Assembly (NCBI GenBank): GCA_949752745.1
Contig: OX457025.1
Coordinates: 48,225,601 to 48,289,600, forward strand
Reading direction: 5' to 3'
DNA: 64,000 nucleotides
Source of the DNA: Protula sp. h YS-2021
Lineage: Eukaryota > Annelida > Polychaeta > Sabellida > Serpulidae
Shown here: in pieces, positions 1 to 10,446 of the stretch
Numbering within the stretch: the stretch's first letter is position 1
Layout of the letters: each line of letters begins with the position of its first letter
The notes under the pieces: model-generated
The model's database searches: none
What the model was told of the DNA's origin: nothing
What the model saw: the letters and a program-made list of their open reading frames with translations, nothing else
Program-made: the position numbers and the translations under genes

Positions 1-360
1 TATATATGAAACACGTTCTCAACCGTTCATGTAAATACTTGCATCGTATTTATTTTTCATCTGACCTTGAATTTAAAAATGCACTGAAAATCAAAGTAAT
101 GACCTCATTGTCTCTAAAATTTTAATTCTAGCTACGATTTAAAATTTACATATAAATACTATTAAATGATAATATATGATAATCCTGTAAAAGACATCCT
201 GTATGTTATATTGAATATTTTTCAAATGTTTCAAAATATTATAGAAAATTTTTTGTCAATGCAGTTATAAAATAACTTAAAGCAAAAATGGCATTATTAA
301 TAATATGTGTGTATTTTTAAATAATTTGTTGCCAAAATTGTAGGTACATTCTAAAGCTTA
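1..360. other. AT-rich DNA, no gene seen
   Basis: Strongly AT-rich sequence with no long frame, no repeat structure and no splice-flanked coding segment that I can support. Confidence 0.6.
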
Positions 361-365
361 GCCAA

Positions 366-690
366 AACCGGTGACACCCGTCCGAGTGGAAGTAATGAAC
401 CTGTCAACCTTTCTGTCGCTCCAGGCACAAAAAGCGGTTACACCCGTCCGAGCGAAAGTAATGAACCTGTCAACCTTTCTGTCGCTCCAGGCACAAAAAC
501 CGGTGACACCCGTCCGAGCGGAAGTAATGAACCTGTCAACCTTTCTGTCGCTCCAGGCACAAAACCGGTTACACCCGTCCGAGCGGAAGTAATGAACCTG
601 TCAACCTTTCTGTCGCTCCAGGCACAAAAACCGGCGACACCCGTCCGAGCGGAAGTAATGAACCTGTCAACCTTTCTGTCGCCCCATGCC
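366..690 (+). repeat. 66-bp tandem minisatellite, 5 copies, open in frame
   Basis: Five copies of a 66-bp unit (one copy is 65 bp) start near 366. Each includes ACACCCGTCCGAGCGGAAGT and CTGTCAACCTTTCTGTCGCT. Because 66 is 3 x 22, the plus strand reads as a 22-residue repeat (TPVRAEVMNLSTFLSLQAQK) broken only by the 1-bp difference. The minus strand is also open. The array runs directly into a short coiled-coil-like stretch (KIEQQLQELKRTVQDQEPRV) and then the DIRS relic, so it may derive from the element's first ORF. Confidence 0.85.
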
Positions 691-1400
691 AAAATAGAGC
701 AACAGCTACAGGAATTAAAGCGAACTGTACAGGATCAGGAGCCGAGGGTGCGACCTATGAAGAGCTAGCCAACGGTTGCGGCGTTGTGTCACCCCCAGTG
801 GAAGAGGGCCATACTCAGATCCCCATCCACAGGTCTCTTCACGCACAAGAGCCTAGTGAATCAATAGAGAACGTAACCATTAGCGAGGTCGAGCCCACAG
901 ATATCCCGTGTCCGGTCAAGTATCGAGCGTTCGACTTCGAGAGGAAGAGGAGTTTTCAAGGTCGTTCCCCTCATGCCAAAATGCAGGCATCACAGAAAAC
1001 CCCCTGTCCCCCCTGAAGTGATGGTGCGAGACCAAAATTCTGAACGAGGGGGTACCGTATCACCCCTTTCTCCAGGAAATGGAGATGCAAAAAGCCCTAT
1101 CGGATTGGGGGATGCATGTTAAGGGTCAGATAGGGTAATAGAGCTCCCCACCGGTTATTTAGCGTCGTCTTATCAATTGCCTGAGCTCTAAACAAGCTAT
1201 CCAGGCAACTAGAGGACAACAATGTTCTAGTTCTTGTAAACAATTCGACGGTTGTGTCTTGCCTAAACAAGCAGGGAGGCACAAAGTCCCAAACGTTAAT
1301 CTGAATGGGAACGGCAAAGGAAAGAAGCATCCATGCTGGGATGGGGTTACAGACGGCCCCATTTACTGAGCCTGTTTTTAAGTGGCTGGTGTTATATTAT
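690..1400 (+). mobile_element. DIRS retrotransposon relic A (RNase H region)
   Basis: A degraded DIRS-type element in plus orientation. The clearest trace is near 1235-1300, where one frame reads NNSTVVSCLNKQGGTKSQTL. It matches the DIRS RNase H block seen elsewhere in this window (TTISYIRKRRGTRSPTL in the copy at 29562-30077). Upstream frames carry a glutamine-rich helix and many stops. No RT, YLDD box or recombinase is visible here, so this is a fragment. The assignment rests on this single block. Confidence 0.5.
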
Positions 1401-1965
1401 GTTCAAATGACAGTGTCGGCCATTCCATTTGTTATTACGTATTCTAGATCTGTTTTGTGTTCTTCGGTCTTTTGGGGTGATGTCGGACATTATTTTGTTC
1501 TTTCTTTCTCCTTGTTTTGTCCTCAGTGACGAAGGGGGTGGGGCGTGCCACGGACTCATGTGCTCCCTGGCCATCTAGTGTCACAATAACCCATACTCAT
1601 ACAACCCATCGGGACTGTACCAGGTGCCACTATATGAGCCCATAATGGGTCCATATTTCTGATAATGCGAGTTTAAGTGATATTTTTCACTTTTTATGTT
1701 TTATTTTCAATCAGTATTGAATTATAAACTTGCTAGTCGTATTTGTTAGGGTGTTTATGTTAAAATCCGAATTCTTGGTTATTTTGAGAGCTGATCTCAT
1801 CTCAGTAATTATATGTCAGCTCAATGGTGTTATGTCATAAGTTTATTTGTATTTAGATAGAGCTGGGAATTATAATTATATGGATTTGATGACATCAAAG
1901 CTTAATGAAGTAAGAGCGTAAAACAAAGTACTTGTTTCTTGGGCTCACCACATATTTTGGGGTTT
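1400..1965. other. No gene seen
   Basis: Short frames only. The sequence changes from GC-moderate to AT-rich near 1670. The first part may still be decayed transposon, but I cannot match it. Confidence 0.5.
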
Positions 1966-2420
1966 CAATTGCTGGCGCGCCCCACCCCCTCTTTTCATCC
2001 CTCACCCGTGAGCAATTGCTGGCGTGCCCTCCCCCTCTCTCTTCCCCTCACCCGTGAACAATTGCTGCCGCGCCCCGCCCCCTCTTTCCATCCCTCACCC
2101 GAGAGCAATTGCTAGCGCGCCCCGCCCCCTCTCTCCTCCCCTCACCCGTGAACAATTGCTCGCGCGCCCCGCCCCCTCTTTCCAACCCTCACCCGTGAGC
2201 AATTGCTGGCGCGCCCCCAATCTCTCGTCCCCTCACCCGTGAGCAATTGCTTGCACGCCCCGCCCCCTCTTTCCACCCCTCACCCGTGAGCAATTGCTGG
2301 TGCGCCCCCAATCTCTCGTCCCCTCACCCGTGAGCAATTGCTTGCACGCCCCGCCCCCTCTCCCCTCTCCTCAATCGTGAGCAATTGCTGGCGCGCGCGC
2401 CCCCTCTCTCCTCCCCTGAT
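1966..2420. repeat. GC-rich 44/47-bp minisatellite, about 10 copies
   Basis: The core GTGAGCAATTGCTGGCGCGC recurs, with CAATTG at 1966, 2013, 2059, 2106, 2153, 2200, 2244, 2291, 2335 and 2382. Spacing is 46-47 bp, with two 44-bp units. C-rich spacers (CCCCGCCCCCTCTC) separate the cores. The GC content contrasts sharply with the flanks. The open frame at 2024-2242 is a by-product of this array. Confidence 0.9.
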
Positions 2421-2423
2421 TGT

Positions 2424-2508
2424 TCGTATAAAATAGACAAAAACTACACAAGTTGAAAAACATCACCTTGCTTTCTTTCAAGTGTGGCAGTCCTCAGAAT
2501 GCCTCAGG
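2424..2508 (+). promoter_or_regulatory. Candidate TATA promoter and minimal first exon
   Basis: TATAAAATA lies at about 2427. About 70 bases on, ATGCCTCAG is followed at once by a donor-like GTAAAAG (2508|2509). That would be a first exon coding Met-Pro-Gln with a phase-0 intron. No downstream exon could be identified, so the gene, if real, is unknown. Confidence 0.3.
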
Positions 2509-2509
2509 T

Positions 2510-3555
2510 AAAAGTCCACCTCTATTTATTGGCCGTATATTCGATTTTATAGGTAGAATTTATATGTTTTTAAATAAGGGGAAAGTTTTTAATTTTGCGG
2601 GTGAGTGGGCGTGTCTGTTATCATTCATATAATAATATATGTGTAACATATCAGTCAGTTAAGTAATATCTTATCAATAAAGTACACAGTAAGACAGTAG
2701 ATAAACGTGAGGTATGCATTTATGCGACCTGCAGTTATTGGCCATCCCAAGTTACAGGCAATTGTATGTGGCATGTTGCGGGCAGTCTCGGCATAAGTAA
2801 CATCACTGTGTGACTCGTGTAATCTGATTGGTCGATTCCCACAATGTTGGCGCAAAACACAAAGCGAGACATTGAAATGATTTGTAAGCGAAACGCCATT
2901 TAAGACATTTTTGACCATTTGGATAGGGAAATGCCTCATGGGCTTCCCTGTTTTCCGATGAAATGTGGGTCAGGCATCTATTGCAGCAAAAAAATTCTAA
3001 TCATCAAACGGGAGAATTATTTACCATATTCGTATTTGCATGTGGTGGGGAGGAGGGGGTAAGTCTACCAGGTGGAGGAAAATGATCTTACCCACCCTGC
3101 ACCCTCAGGGTTGATAATTGATAAGATATAACTAATCTACAGTACAGATTAAGTTAATAAAACCTACACAACCGGAGGCAAAGTCTGAATTTTTAAAAAT
3201 ATATAAATATATAAATTCAACCAACTGATGTGAAACATACACTTTAGTGACCAATAAATAGGTCGACTTCGAGCGTATGTTTCCATTGAAATCTTTGAAC
3301 TCCAGAGATTTTTCACACATTTTTACTTTTGTAACAAAAAATTCAAACACCTTGAAAACAGGCTGATGTTTTGTTTATAAAGTAACAGAGTGTTGGGGTG
3401 AAGGGGGAGGGGGGCGGCTGGTCTCAATCAAGGGGTGGCCAAAAAACAAGATTTTCCAGTTGTTGTTTGGAAAAGAATTAGTTATGTCCGTGGCCACTTA
3501 TTATCACATATGTGATCAAGTGAGGAGAAGGAGGAATATTGTGGGACCTCGACTC
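2510..3555. other. No gene seen
   Basis: AT-rich sequence with short frames only. None carries a recognisable domain or convincing splice context. Confidence 0.5.
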
Positions 3556-3569
3556 CAGTTTCATTCAGA

Positions 3570-3790
3570 AGGTGTCATTTTCATTCAGGACTCCTTTCCC
3601 TCATTTGTGGTATCGACGCATAAATTGTGAATTGAATCTTTCTACGTGTGGAGGCGCACCATGGCAACAAACATGTCCAAAAATTGCCTCATAAGGGCAC
3701 TTCTGAAACATCCGGTAGTATAAAACTGAGTGACATTCCGTTAACCATCATTCCTTTTTTATCTCAATTCCCCTACCCTAAGTGGATTTT
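3570..3790 (+). repeat. Dispersed repeat, inverted partner of 33185-33385
   Basis: The segment containing CGTGTGGAGGCGCACC, CCTCATAAGGGC and CATCATTCCTTTTTTA recurs as its reverse complement at about 33185-33385 (GCCTCCACGTG, GCCTTATAAGG, AAAAAAGGAATGATGG). Both copies lie next to DIRS relics. There is no coding signal. Confidence 0.65.
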
Positions 3791-3834
3791 GAAGTGGGGA
3801 TGGATAAGGGCGGGTTGTCCAAAGTTTAAAGTTT

Positions 3835-4210
3835 GAGAACGCGAACTATGCTTTTTCTCGCAAAAAACGTTTTACGAAAGAAAGACGATAGTTTTACTGG
3901 CGAATGTATAATGCGCTCTCCACCTTTCTTCGTCCTTGATCTGTCCCTACTTCAAACCTTTAGGACTGTGCAATTATTTAGATAAAAAAGGAATGTGAGT
4001 CACATGATCTCTAAATGCCGTTCTTATTCATCTACTTCCTGTTTGACAATGTTTATTTACATGAATCTATTATACGTGTAGGAATGTTTCGTTCATAATT
4101 TATGCGATAATTCCAGTGTAAAGGACGCAAACTACCTTTATGTCGTAAAAAAGCGTTCCACGAAATAAAACGACAGAAAAGTTCTTATACGGCAAACTGC
4201 ACTCCAACTG
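3835..4210 (+). repeat. Two diverged copies of a ~90-bp unit
   Basis: About 3836-3925 (GCGAACTATGC ... AACGTTTTACGAAAGAAAGACG ... AATGCGCTC, read piecewise) resembles 4117-4207 (ACGCAAACTACC ... GCGTTCCACGAAATAAAACGAC ... AACTGCACTC). These look like repeats within one unclassified interspersed family. No gene is seen here. Confidence 0.45.
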
Positions 4211-4689
4211 GTATATGAGACAAATAAAAGACATCGTAGCACCTTTGTGGTGTTCAATGAGTCTTCAAGAATTAACCAATTCTGAGTACAATGACATATA
4301 TACTTAAAGTTAGAATAACATGCACTGAAAGAACGATAGTTAACCAGGTTGTCTCCAGTGGAGCATTGATAGCACCCTGTGGCTGTGACCGCATGGGTGG
4401 AACCATTCCCTCGGAGTGGCTCTACCCATAGTGGACCAAGTGGCAGATGGATAAAGCCATGTGGGAGGAGCCATTTCTTGATATGTATCTATCCATTGCT
4501 TACTTGATTATCTTTCTGCCTCCCCCCTTTTCCAAGGAAGAGATGAGCTGTCACCTTGAGTGTGCATAAAACACTGTAGTTATTGCCCGACTTAAGTCGA
4601 GAATTTGTTCCACTGAGATCTATAGATCTTAGATGTGGAAGATTTGTTCCTTTTCGCCATCTTTATTATTTTATGTGAAATCCCTGGTC

Positions 4690-5521
4690 TTTTAGGAACT
4701 TAGGTATAGGTACCACACCCGTAGGCCTCGGCGGTGAGGGAAGGGGTGACTGTGGTCCCAGGGTTGTTGGTGTAGGAGATTCGGATGGCAAGAGATCTGA
4801 AGACACCTCTCTACTTTGTATCGCGCTGGTAGCGTGAACCACAGAGCCCCTGGTTGCCATGTGGCTATTAGGATGAGTCTGCACCCTGGGAACACTAGGG
4901 CTCTGAGGAGTGCCTTTTTCAGAATGGCCTGTGGTGGAAAGACACACAGCACTTGTTCGGGCCACTGGCATTTGAAAGCGTCTATCCCCTAGGAGTTTTG
5001 GTCTGGGCAAATGGAGATATATCTGGGCAGATGGTTGGTTAGGTAATTGGCAAATAGATCAAGGTATGGGGGATCCCATGGGGATCGAGCCACTATCCAT
5101 TGAAAGGAGCTCTCTCATTTATGTACCATTCCGTGCGTATTTAGATCCCATGATTTGTTGCTAGGCAAAGGATCTTTTTTGTCAGCTTGATTAATTCTGC
5201 CGAGCGAGTGCCCCCTTGCTGGCGGAGGTAAGCCACCGCTGTTGAATTGTGCATTGATACATTTGCTGATTTTTTTCAGATTGGGAGAAGTTATGTGATT
5301 GCTAACCACGTGACTTTTAGTTCTAGCCAGTTTATATGCTTCTTTTTTAGGCTTGGGGCCAGGTGCCTTTCCACAATTTCTTTTTGAAGTAGAAACCCCA
5401 TCCTTCGGACGATGCGTCTGTCTGATCGATAACACGGAGGTGGGACGGGGCTTGAATGGGTAGCCCTGCGATAGACATCATGGAAATGCAGGTCTCTGAT
5501 TGCTTTTGAGAGGATGATCAC
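4690..5521 (-). pseudogene. DIRS relic B, RNase H region
   Basis: Frames near 5290-5520 include KKKHINWLELKVTWLAI, the DIRS RNase H block seen as HINVLEMGAV in relic F. Near 5060-5160 comes NKSWDLNTHGM. At 4692-4952 follows LCVFPPQAILKKALLRALVF and GCRLILIATWQPGALWF, the conserved tail that precedes the recombinase in DIRS elements. The pieces are spread over all three frames. Confidence 0.65.
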
Positions 5522-5789
5522 TAGTCTATAGTAATCCCTCCCCGAGCCACTGCTAGTTTCACTGTCCCTTGAAACTTTGTGTAGTGTAGCTGGCCCAGAT
5601 GGACTGTCTTCTCTGTGGCTACTAATAACCCCAGTAGAGATTCCATTCGGGTAAGCTTCATGGAGCGATGTGGCGAGATGTTCTGGATGGCTGAAGCAAT
5701 TTTCCCTACCTGTCTTCCGTGGGGTAGGCTCTAGCTAACTCCAGTTCCACTTTTCCCCTGGAAAGGTCATTTGCTGTTTGGGCATAAGC

Positions 5790-6400
5790 TCTTATTTTGT
5801 TAGATTGACTATTAGGCCCGCCCGTAGCACCCGTCTTACTAGGAGCAGTGTCTGGAGCCTGGCCCAAGCGTTCTCCTTGTTGGCTAGAAACCAATCGTCT
5901 AGGTGCTGAAATGCGAGCATGACCTGGAATCTAGCCCGTGATTTCAGGACTTTCGTTATTTTTGCGAGCCCGAATAGAAGTGCCAAAAACCAATATCTTT
6001 TCCGCCTATTTTAAAACACAGGTGTTTGCGGCTCTTTAGATTTATTGGAATGTGACGGTATGCGTCTGATAGATCTATTGACGTCTCCCAACTGCCTTCT
6101 TGTAACATTTCTTTGATTTCTAGGATGCTGGAGTGCCTTAATTCCCGGGTGCTTTTGACTGAGTAACAGAAATGAGTCTCTACGCAGTTGTATCATTGAG
6201 GTTAGCTGGTTGGCTGCTATTTTCGCTGTATCTCGCGTGGCTATTGAGATGAACTCTAACAGTTTTAGTACTACTGCGTGGGATATTCCCTTTGGGCCGT
6301 TGCCTCTTTCAATGCCTTTAATGTGTGATCCTGCATTGAGGTGATATTTAGTGTCTGACCGGCTAATCCTTCTAGAGATTTTTAGCGTCTTTTTCCACAA
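5790..6400 (-). pseudogene. DIRS relic B, reverse transcriptase
   Basis: Near 6000-6130 one frame reads HSSILEIKEMLQEGSWETS and then IDLSDAYRHIPIN, the first catalytic-Asp block of DIRS reverse transcriptases. After a frameshift near 5985 it continues ALLFGLAKITKVLK and then HLDDWFLAN, corresponding to the YLDD box with His for Tyr. Order and spacing agree with DIRS RTs. The frame shift and the missing N terminus make it a pseudogene. Confidence 0.75.
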
Positions 6401-6459
6401 GGGGGATGTCTGAGTCCAGTTTCACTCTGAGCGTCCACACAGTTCTCTTTGTGGGCTGC

Positions 6460-6990
6460 TCAATGGGTTTGATGGGATGATGTTATCAGCATACCTATAG
6501 GTAGCTGTTCTGATCCCCAGTTGTTTAAACGAGTGGAGACGTGCCATGACTTTGCTCTCTCCCTGATCCTTCCGTCGGAATCCCTTTGCCTGGCTGCTGC
6601 TGCAATGGCAATTTCAGCGCTAGTAGCTAGAGCCAGAAATGCCTCCTGTTTTGGCTCGTGGCTCTGCGAGGTCAAGCATTTGGGTGACTCCTCTTTGTCG
6701 GCGTATGGGTTGCCTGCTTCTACCTCTGCCATTTCTTTTCTTTTATCATATCTTTGAATGGGACATCTTCATGGAGTATTCGCAACATTTCTGCTGTAGG
6801 AGGGAGCATAGGGGCCTCCTTGATGAATACTTGATGATTCCTCACCACTGACTTGTGTCTCGCCGCTGGATAGAGGTTTCGAGGATGTTCCTGTCGCTGA
6901 AGGAACGGTAAGTGTAATGAGGGCACACAGGGAGCCTAACTGAGCTTGCGTTTGTTCTTGTAAAGTTCTCATAACTACTATTTCCTTCAC
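6460..6990 (-). pseudogene. DIRS relic B, first ORF remnant
   Basis: Two overlapping minus-strand frames lie between the leader and the RT. The segment near 6550-6700 is rich in Ala, Glu and Arg (EIAIAAAARQRDSDGRIRER) and looks helical. An upstream frame has QEQTQAQLGSL. Position immediately before the RT suggests the structural (gag-like) ORF of a DIRS element. I see no zinc knuckle in this copy, and the function is inferred from order only. Confidence 0.4.
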
Positions 6991-7083
6991 CCATTCGGGT
7001 GGTAGAACGTAAACTTTCTGTAATCCACGGGGGCAGCTCTGCTAATTCAAACTCAGCAGCCTTGGTAAGCTAGTGGCCCTGGG

Positions 7084-7160
7084 GTTACGTGGAGCGGTGC
7101 GAAAAAGAAAACTTACCAGCGCCACCGCCTTTCTCCTTGCCTCTCCAACACTCAATCTGA
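7084..7160 (-). promoter_or_regulatory. Conserved DIRS leader with a 5' splice-site-like motif
   Basis: On the minus strand this reads GGCGGTGGCGCTGGTAAGTT, with flanks CACCGCTCCACGTAA downstream and GAGAGGCAAGGAGAAA upstream. It is closely matched at 32812-32890. Both copies keep GGTAAGT, a perfect 5' splice-site consensus, at the same place ahead of the element's first ORF. It marks the element's 5' region; splicing is inference. Confidence 0.5.
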
Positions 7161-7189
7161 CACCAATACCCCTTTATGAACAGCATTGC

Positions 7190-7830
7190 TCTGCCCAAAA
7201 TTTGCTTTAAATTGCCTAAGGGAGAAGCATACAGTATTTGGTCTGGCTACTGGCACTTGAGTGCGCCTATCCTCCAAACTTGCTCGTCTAGGCAGGGGAA
7301 TAATTCAGAGTAACTCATGGGTGAGGGAGTTGTCAAACAAGTCTATGTAGGAGGAGACCCTATGGTTGAGCCACTATTCAAACACCACTCCGTTTCTACC
7401 ACTATGCACACTCTCGAAACCAGATTTGCAATTCAGACTGCATGTGATATGGTCTGTCAAAAACCATAACTCAAGTCTCTCAAGACAGAACAGTAACTGA
7501 CCTATTTTCAGACTTCGGGGCAACTGCGTCAGTGCTAACTAAACTAGTTTCAGTTCTAGGGTTTCAGTTTTGATGCTAGATTGGAGGACCATGTTTATTG
7601 CCATAAATTGTTTTAAAAATAGAAGCCCCATCCATTGAAGAACTTAAATGAGCGGGTGGAGGAAGTTTGAAAGGGTAGTAGTCGGTCAGACATTCTGGTG
7701 TGAACCACCACTGACGGTCCTCGGTGGCTTATGCGGAGATGGTTACTGCCTTGTTTCCGCCGTTCTCCAAGCCACTGCTGGTCTTATTATTCTTTGCAAT
7801 TTTTTGCAATGGAATGATCAATAGAACTCT
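7190..7830 (-). mobile_element. DIRS relic B2, diverged RNase H fragment
   Basis: This stretch parallels relic B at the DNA level. CTACTGGCACTTGAGTGCGC at about 7239 matches CCACTGGCATTTGAAAGCGT at 4961. GAGCCACTATTCAAACACC near 7372 matches GAGCCACTATCCATTGAAAG near 5088. AATAGAAGCCCCATCC near 7620 matches AGTAGAAACCCCATCC near 5388. It is therefore a second, older minus-strand copy of the same region lying next to B. No frame is open. Confidence 0.55.
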
Positions 7831-10395
7831 TTTCCCTGATTACTAAAAAGCTCTTAACTTTAGAGGCTTGTATGGGAAATTTGGCAAATGATGTTGTGCT
7901 AAGTTATCCATCCCGAACTAGTACTTCACTTTGTAATAATAAAATTCTATTCCTTAAAAATGTGTTTTAATAGGAATTTTTCAGTCCGTGTTCCATCAAA
8001 GACAACATCGAAATCAAAGTGGATGGAAAACTGCAGATGCGCAAATATAAAGCAAATTTCTTATTTTCTGAACAACATATTAGTCTCTAGAAAATCCTAT
8101 AACAACTAAACCTCTCTCGATCTCCACCCGTCCAGAAAATACGTCAAATATTTCACTACATCTTAGCACGTTTTATCACACTTGGGAAGGAGTCAAAAGC
8201 AATTGTTGAATTGCTGCAAAATTTGGAGGTTTTTCTTAATTCTTTTCTATTTATTAATTTCATTTTTTATTTTATAAATTTGGTACATTTATGTTTTTGG
8301 GATCTTGTCTAAACCTTTGCAAATTTTACCTATGATTTCATAGTCGTCATCTTCTGACGTCGTAAGGTCTTAAAGATAAGTATTTCTTGCACTTTCAACT
8401 TCAGAGTAAACTACATTGTGGTACTACTGTTTTGCAGAGTTGTTTGGTGACCTACTGCGGCGTCATTTATCGATTTTTGTATTTTATCACTTCTACTGCT
8501 GATTTTAATTTTATTTGATGCAGAAAATTTTTAATTGCGAGAAGACATAAAAAGAAAATGCTGATGTTCCTTTCTTATATTCGATGTGTAGTCCACAAAT
8601 AACACTTTATGCACAATAACATGCCTTGGGGTTTCGTGCAAACATCGTTATTGATCTGTTGGCCGCTACACTAATGCATTGTGTATGATAATAAGCTGTG
8701 CATTTCATTTATCTTCTTTGATAATCAAACTGACATAGCAAAACATACAAGTTTGAGTCTTTTAGTTAGTCTTTTTAGCCTTTTCACTCTCTATAAAGGA
8801 AAATAAGCAATTTTAATGAACTGTTGTTATTTTTGTGCCTGAAATAGTAGTTTTTTATTTCCTTTTCTTACAATGAACTTAAAATTTGTCATCAAGATTC
8901 ACAATGTCTTGGGAAGAAAAGGTGGGGCACGCCGCGGAGAGAGAAGGCAGATACAGCAACATATGTGATAGCCTTGGTGGTAGATACGTTTATCTTCAAA
9001 AAGACGCACAGGCTGATCGTAATGACCACTCCTAACATGCCATCACTTTTCACGTCCGTCTGCCTGTCTGTAAATGTTGGCTGAATATTAATGCTCTTGC
9101 AATTTTCAGTCGATCATAAAAAATAAGTCCATGTATGACCCACACCGGTGTGTGTGTGAGGGTCGGGGTAGGAAACTGAGGGAAGGCTTTTATTTTAGTT
9201 GGGCGACTTATCAATTTTCCACAGGTAAAAAATCGAAACCCTGTTTGCCAAAAAGGTGTATCGTATAAATTTCTTAAACTTGGAATGAGACTAGACAAAT
9301 ACAGCCTTTTCAATCATGTATTTTCAAATATTTTGTCATGTATTTGGCATAGGGGCCTTTTTCAGCAAAGTGGTATATTTTTTAGTTTTCAATATAAAGA
9401 TTTCACGTTCATAAATACAAATTTAGCTGCGTGGTTACGAAATCGGTCTAGTTTCATATTTTCGCTGACACTTTGACAGTTAAATTGGGGGCAGTGTTAT
9501 CAACGCCCATTCAGACAAAGTTATGACCGTTACCTATCGTGCTCTAGGTTAACAAACGGGTGCTCTCTGTACTCCTACTACACGTTACGACATATGCTCC
9601 TTAAGTTCTTTTATTAACCAGTTTTTAGGCAATACCCACTCTTCAAACTTAAAAGATACAAGTACCCTACGGAATAATCTTTTCCACATTTTATATTGTT
9701 AATATCATTCAATGTTTACTCCACACAACATATATTTGAGATATCTCGTTGAAGTTTATGTTTTTATTGCAAGAATTGTACTTCAGCATCACATGCTTAG
9801 AAAAATTAAATATAGTTTTTTTGGTTGTCAATAAGGTTTACTAGTATAGAGGTGATTCTCATCAAAATCCAAACAGGCTCATGTTTGAAGCTCACGCAAT
9901 CTAAATTCTTTATCACATTACCTTTTAAGGTATCGCTGCCAATTTTTACTGTTCATTTTATTCCGAGCAGATAATTATATCGATGCAAAATAAAATAAAA
10001 TATTGCCACAAAAATATAGATTGTATTGATGGGAAACTTTGTAATGAGTTCAATGTTCTTTTTTAACAGGGTTCGAGAGTAGGTTTGTTTGGTAATTGAG
10101 AGCACCATCCTGGCAGAATAGTCTTACAAATTATAAATGCCCTCACCCTTTTCAAAAAACATTTGAGGCTCACCCAGCTACACATATGAACCTGTTCAAT
10201 TTATGAAAACATCTACACCCCTGTCTGTGAGTAAGCCACATGGAAAACAACAAAAGCATCAGAGAATGCGAAAAATCTAAATATCTTTGTTTTAAAGAAT
10301 GTTCTATAACTATCTAATTATGGTATGAAAACTGTACCCTAAATAAAATCCAAATATGCTCATATCTCGAAAATAAACCATGTTTAAACCATGAG
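7830..10395. other. No gene seen
   Basis: About 2.5 kb of AT-rich DNA with short frames (for example 9050-9313 on the minus strand and 9285-9476 on the plus) that show no domain, repeat or splice context. A short GC-richer stretch near 8925-8960 is unexplained. Confidence 0.5.
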
Positions 10396-10399
10396 AAGT

Positions 10400-10446
10400 A
10401 CTACGGCAGAAATTTGCTGGAATACACAGCAAATTTCTGCCGTAGT
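10400..10446. repeat. Perfect 20-bp inverted repeat, 7-nt loop
   Basis: ACTACGGCAGAAATTTGCTG (10400-10419) is followed after GAATACA by its exact reverse complement (10427-10446). It forms a strong hairpin. No gene is attached. It may be the centre of a foldback element. Confidence 0.9.

Larger units (their letters stand above)
4380..7160 (-). mobile_element. DIRS retrotransposon relic B
   Basis: A minus-strand DIRS-type element in element order: leader (7084-7160), first ORF remnant (6460-6990), reverse transcriptase (5790-6400), RNase H and its C-terminal block (4690-5520), and a 3' end near 4415 carrying AGTGGCTCTACCCAT. The reverse complement of that motif recurs near the 5' end of relic F (32655-32669), as expected for inverted terminal repeats of DIRS1-like elements. 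Several frameshifts and stops make it non-functional, and no tyrosine recombinase is visible. Confidence 0.75.

Noticed and set aside
7084..7160. U1 snRNA-like AACTTACC on the plus strand
   Set aside because: Only the splice-site-complementary bases match. The rest of a U1 RNA (stem-loops, Sm site) is absent; better explained as a conserved DIRS leader read in reverse.
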